A DNA stretch of 56,158 nt from Phenylobacterium sp. (GTDB lineage: Bacteria; Pseudomonadota; Alphaproteobacteria; Caulobacterales; Caulobacteraceae): assembly GCF_025934275.1 (NCBI RefSeq), contig NZ_JAICYI010000016.1, positions 1 to 56,158 on the forward strand, in the 5' to 3' direction. The position numbers and the translations under genes are program-made. Of this stretch, positions 53,534-56,158 are shown in pieces. The notes below the pieces were generated by a model. The model saw only the letters and a program-made list of their open reading frames with translations, was not told the origin of the DNA and made no database searches. Positions within the stretch are counted from its first letter, which is position 1; each line of letters opens with the position of its first letter.

Positions 53534-53953
53534 TCAGGAAAACCGTTCCCACGCCGATTGCCGCGAGACCCCGAGCGCCTCGCCGATGGCGGCCCAGCTC
53601 ACCTTGCGCTTGCGCAGCGCGTCGACGAGTTCCTGCAGGAAGTCGCGGTTGGCCTCGCTGGCGAAGTTGACCGACGGCAGCAGCTCGACGAGCTCCTCCG
53701 TCGGCCGCTCCAGCGGCTTGAACGGCTTCTCCTCGGACGGCTTCCAGGTCCCTGCGATGATCTGATCGCACAGGCCGACGCACTCGTTGCAGATGAAGAC
53801 TCGCGGTCCGGCGATCAGCTTCTCCACCCGGCGCTGCGACTTTGCGCAGAACGAACAGTGCAGCGTGGCCGGCAGCTTGTGGCCGAGCACGCCCTCCGCA
53901 TGCTTCCGGGCGCGAACTTCATCCGGCGAACGCTCGGGGTTCGGATCGTTCAT
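53534..53953 (-). CDS. ClpX-type C4 zinc-finger protein with C-terminal helix-turn-helix
   Basis: A 139-aa protein joining two modules. A ClpX N-terminal zinc-binding domain has Cys33, Cys36, Cys55 and Cys58 ([34 protein letters not shown]). A compact C-terminal HTH follows ([21 protein letters not shown], ending two residues before the stop). There is no AAA+ domain, so it is not ClpX itself. The zinc domain normally binds adaptors and substrates of ClpXP, so this could be a DNA-binding regulator sensed or delivered by that system (inference). ATG 53953 fits well, with the AT-rich gap upstream. Confidence 0.85.
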   Translation of the reverse strand: MNDPNPERSPDEVRARKHAEGVLGHKLPATLHCSFCAKSQRRVEKLIAGPRVFICNECVGLCDQIIAGTWKPSEEKPFKPLERPTEELVELLPSVNFASEANRDFLQELVDALRKRKVSWAAIGEALGVSRQSAWERFS

Positions 53954-54080
53954 CGCGCGACTTCCGTCAGGCTTATCCTGACAGCCAGGTACGCCCCGAC
54001 AGTCGGCGTGTCAAGTCGGACCTGACGAGGCCGGGGAACCAGAGCGCGTCCGGCGCACGCCTGCCTCTGTTGTATAGATT

Positions 54081-54100
54081 GAATATATCCGGAGATATTC
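54081..54100. promoter_or_regulatory. 20-bp near-perfect palindrome in AT-rich gap
   Basis: GAATATATCCGGAGATATTC has 10-base arms with one mismatched pair, symmetric about CC|GG. It stands out in an AT-rich segment (TTGTATAGATTGAATATAT just left) within the 275-base gap between the divergent zinc-finger/HTH gene and the Thr/Pro/Ala-rich membrane protein. A dimeric regulator site serving one or both genes is the simplest reading. Confidence 0.5.
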
Positions 54101-54228
54101 ATCGCTCAGGCTTCAGCTTGCACGCGGTCGCATCGCTCGAAAAGGCCACGCTTCACGGTAAATATGGGGGAACTGACATCAAGCCCTTCCGTTCATGCTC
54201 TCCATGACACTCTTGGGAGAGACAGATC

Positions 54229-55065
54229 ATGTCTGTTGATTATACGCGGGGTCCGGGGAATGACCCGGCGAATACCGACGCGGACGCCTCGATGTTCGCG
54301 CCCACCCCGATCTGGGACAAAAGCAGCCGCCGGCGTCGCGGCGCTCGAGCGCGCCCGAGCGCGCCGATCGCGACCGGCGCCGCAGCCACGGACGCGGACT
54401 TCGAACGCGAGGAAGCGATGAGCCCGACCGGTGAGCCGATCGTCGCGCCGCCGCGCACCGCGCCGGCTCGCCGCGGCTCGATCGCGCCGGCGGCGATCGT
54501 CGTCGGCGTGCTGGTGCTGGCGGCGCTCGCCGCGGCCGGCTGGTACGCCACCCGCTCCAATTCCGGCATGGCCCAGATAACCCCGGGCGTGCCGGCCGGC
54601 TCGACTCCGGCCACGGCGATCACGCCGAACGCCGGCACGCTGGCCGCCAACACGACGCCGCCGCCCGAAACGCCGCCCGCCGCCATCACGACGCAGACGA
54701 CGGCGACGCATGATGTGGCGACCACTCCCGCCAGGACGACCACCGTGCGCCATCGGGCCACCCGTTCGACGACCGTGGCCGCCTCGCCCGAACGCTCGGT
54801 GACGTCCACGTCGGCGACGGGCGCGGGCGTGAACACCGGTGCGATCGCTCCTGCGCCGAGAGCCGGCGCCAACCCGCCGCTGCTCAGCATGACCCCGCCG
54901 TCCTCGACGGCGGCGCCCTCGGCCCCGGCGACCGCCCAGCCGCCGCCGATCGCGCCTGCGCCGTCCGCCGCGACGCCTTCGGTCCCGAACACCGCGACGT
55001 CGGCCTCGGCGACCCCGCCCGGCGACGTCGGGACCACGACCGCCCCGCCGGCTTCGCCGCAGTAA
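54229..55065 (+). CDS. Thr/Pro/Ala-rich single-pass membrane protein
   Basis: A 278-aa protein. A basic cytosolic N-terminus (about 85 residues) precedes one membrane helix (IAPAAIVVGVLVLAALAAAGWYA, near 85-107), then a low-complexity external tail of Thr, Pro, Ala and Ser to the C-terminus, predicted disordered. The tail could be a spacer crossing the periplasm or a heavily modified segment. ATG 54229 has GGGAGAG upstream. An intrinsic terminator follows 24 bases after the stop. No domain is recognised. Confidence 0.8.
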   Translation: MSVDYTRGPGNDPANTDADASMFAPTPIWDKSSRRRRGARARPSAPIATGAAATDADFEREEAMSPTGEPIVAPPRTAPARRGSIAPAAIVVGVLVLAALAAAGWYATRSNSGMAQITPGVPAGSTPATAITPNAGTLAANTTPPPETPPAAITTQTTATHDVATTPARTTTVRHRATRSTTVAASPERSVTSTSATGAGVNTGAIAPAPRAGANPPLLSMTPPSSTAAPSAPATAQPPPIAPAPSAATPSVPNTATSASATPPGDVGTTTAPPASPQ

Positions 55066-55088
55066 CGCGTTCAGCTAGGTCAAGCGCA

Positions 55089-55121
55089 GGGCGGCTCCCC
55101 TCGCGGGAGCCGTCCTTTCTT
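55089..55121 (+). terminator. Intrinsic terminator
   Basis: An 11-bp stem (GGGCGGCTCCC at 55089-55099 with GGGAGCCGTCC at 55105-55115, one G-U pair), a 5-base loop CTCGC and a T-rich run TTTCTT. It lies just after the membrane protein stop and is the clearest terminator in the window. Confidence 0.85.
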
Positions 55122-55220
55122 GAGCGCGGTCGCCAATGTGCGGCCGTGTCGCATCGCGGCGCAGCCTCGGTTTTGGCATTGGGTGGACGGACTTCCCACA
55201 CCAGCCGCCAGGGGCCTCGC

Positions 55221-55404
55221 ATGCTGAGCAAGAAGGATCTCGTCGAGTGGGGCTCGGCGGCCATGGTGTTCGTCTGCGGCGGTCTGGCGGGTCATTACGC
55301 ATCGCTCGGCATGACGCCGATCCAGTGGGCCGGCGCGGCCGCCGCGGTGCTGGGCTCGGTGACGGTGGCGGTCGCGGTGAGGGTCTGGCCGGCCCCGGCG
55401 AAGG

Positions 55405-55427
<23 letters not shown>
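55221..55427 (+). CDS. Small two-helix membrane protein
   Basis: A 68-aa protein starting MLSKKDLVEW with two hydrophobic helices (AAMVFVCGGLAGHYASLG and WAGAAAAVLGSVTVAVAV) and a basic tail. It resembles small holin- or envelope-type hypothetical proteins, but nothing identifies it. Earlier in-frame starts add a low-quality leader. Its last bases overlap the opposing small gene. Confidence 0.55.

Positions 55428-56158
<731 letters not shown>

Noticed and set aside
49666..53765. Two long plus-strand frames over uvrC and the acyl-CoA synthetase
   Set aside because: Both are antisense to well-defined enzymes and show no domains.

Overview
The window is a dense, high-GC (roughly 70 percent) chromosomal segment from an alphaproteobacterium. 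It most probably belongs to Caulobacterales, in the Caulobacter/Phenylobacterium neighbourhood. This is inferred from codon bias, the argH / small lipoprotein / lysA order, the ftsE-ftsX-ydcF-plsC cluster, ELM1-type and DUF2125/DUF3426 proteins, and an ECF42-type sigma factor; no marker gene fixes the genus. No phage, insertion sequence, CRISPR array or rRNA was seen. No stretch over 300 bases lacks a gene; the longest gap is 53954-54228. The two end genes, an RND adaptor on the left and thiC on the right, are cut by the window edges.

Layout. 1-3557 (minus): RND efflux adaptor, 2-hydroxycarboxylate transporter, divergent crotonase. 3609-7572 (minus): operon for a molybdenum hydroxylase with its triheme cytochrome, [2Fe-2S] subunit and Tat-exported molybdopterin subunit. 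7643-11569 (minus): NAD synthetase and small envelope/hypothetical proteins. 11703-12773: XRE regulator and membrane-anchored TlpA-type thioredoxin. 12774-15789 (plus): argH, LptM-like lipoprotein and lysA, translationally coupled. 15797-18930: lipid kinase, GtrA and PAP2 membrane proteins plus small secreted proteins. 19012-20877 (minus): DUF3426 / hpt / 2H phosphoesterase operon. 20935-23884 (plus): ftsE, ftsX, ydcF-like, plsC. 23893-28597: ChaC, DUF2125, BON, methyltransferase, Kdo hydroxylase, ELM1 and a tRNA-Met. 28700-32752 (plus): glycosyltransferase, asparagine synthetase, PQQ sugar dehydrogenase. 32756-35460: L-2-hydroxyglutarate oxidase, sulfotransferase, small membrane protein. 35534-39620: fused indolepyruvate oxidoreductase divergent from an Lrp/AsnC regulator. 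39646-45206 (plus): pirin, then an ECF42 sigma factor locus with two YciI/DGPF proteins, a serine hydrolase, a VOC protein and a YceI lipoprotein. 45211-49225: pgsA, TPR protein, gamma-glutamyltransferase. 49428-53953: small protein, uvrC, acyl-CoA synthetase, ClpX-type zinc finger/HTH protein. 54229-56158: Thr/Pro/Ala-rich membrane protein with terminator, two small ORFs, and thiC.

The most striking observation is at the ECF42 locus. Three separate transcription units start downstream of the same element, TGTCGG-N17-CGTCCT, with identical spacing each time (40569-40597, 42278-42306, 43996-44024). They are YciI plus serine hydrolase, YciI plus the sigma factor itself, and VOC plus YceI. This looks like a self-contained autoregulated sigma regulon readable from the DNA. 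Other regulatory signals include a direct repeat at one-helical-turn spacing before the XRE gene, TTACG half-sites at 35497-35517, nested dyads between the Lrp gene and its divergent oxidoreductase, a 20-bp near-palindrome at 54081-54100, and a well-formed tRNA promoter that probably also serves the ELM1 gene.

Several starts are non-ATG (TTG or GTG). They were chosen by Shine-Dalgarno position, overlap with the upstream stop codon, or family N-terminus, and each choice is explained in its entry.
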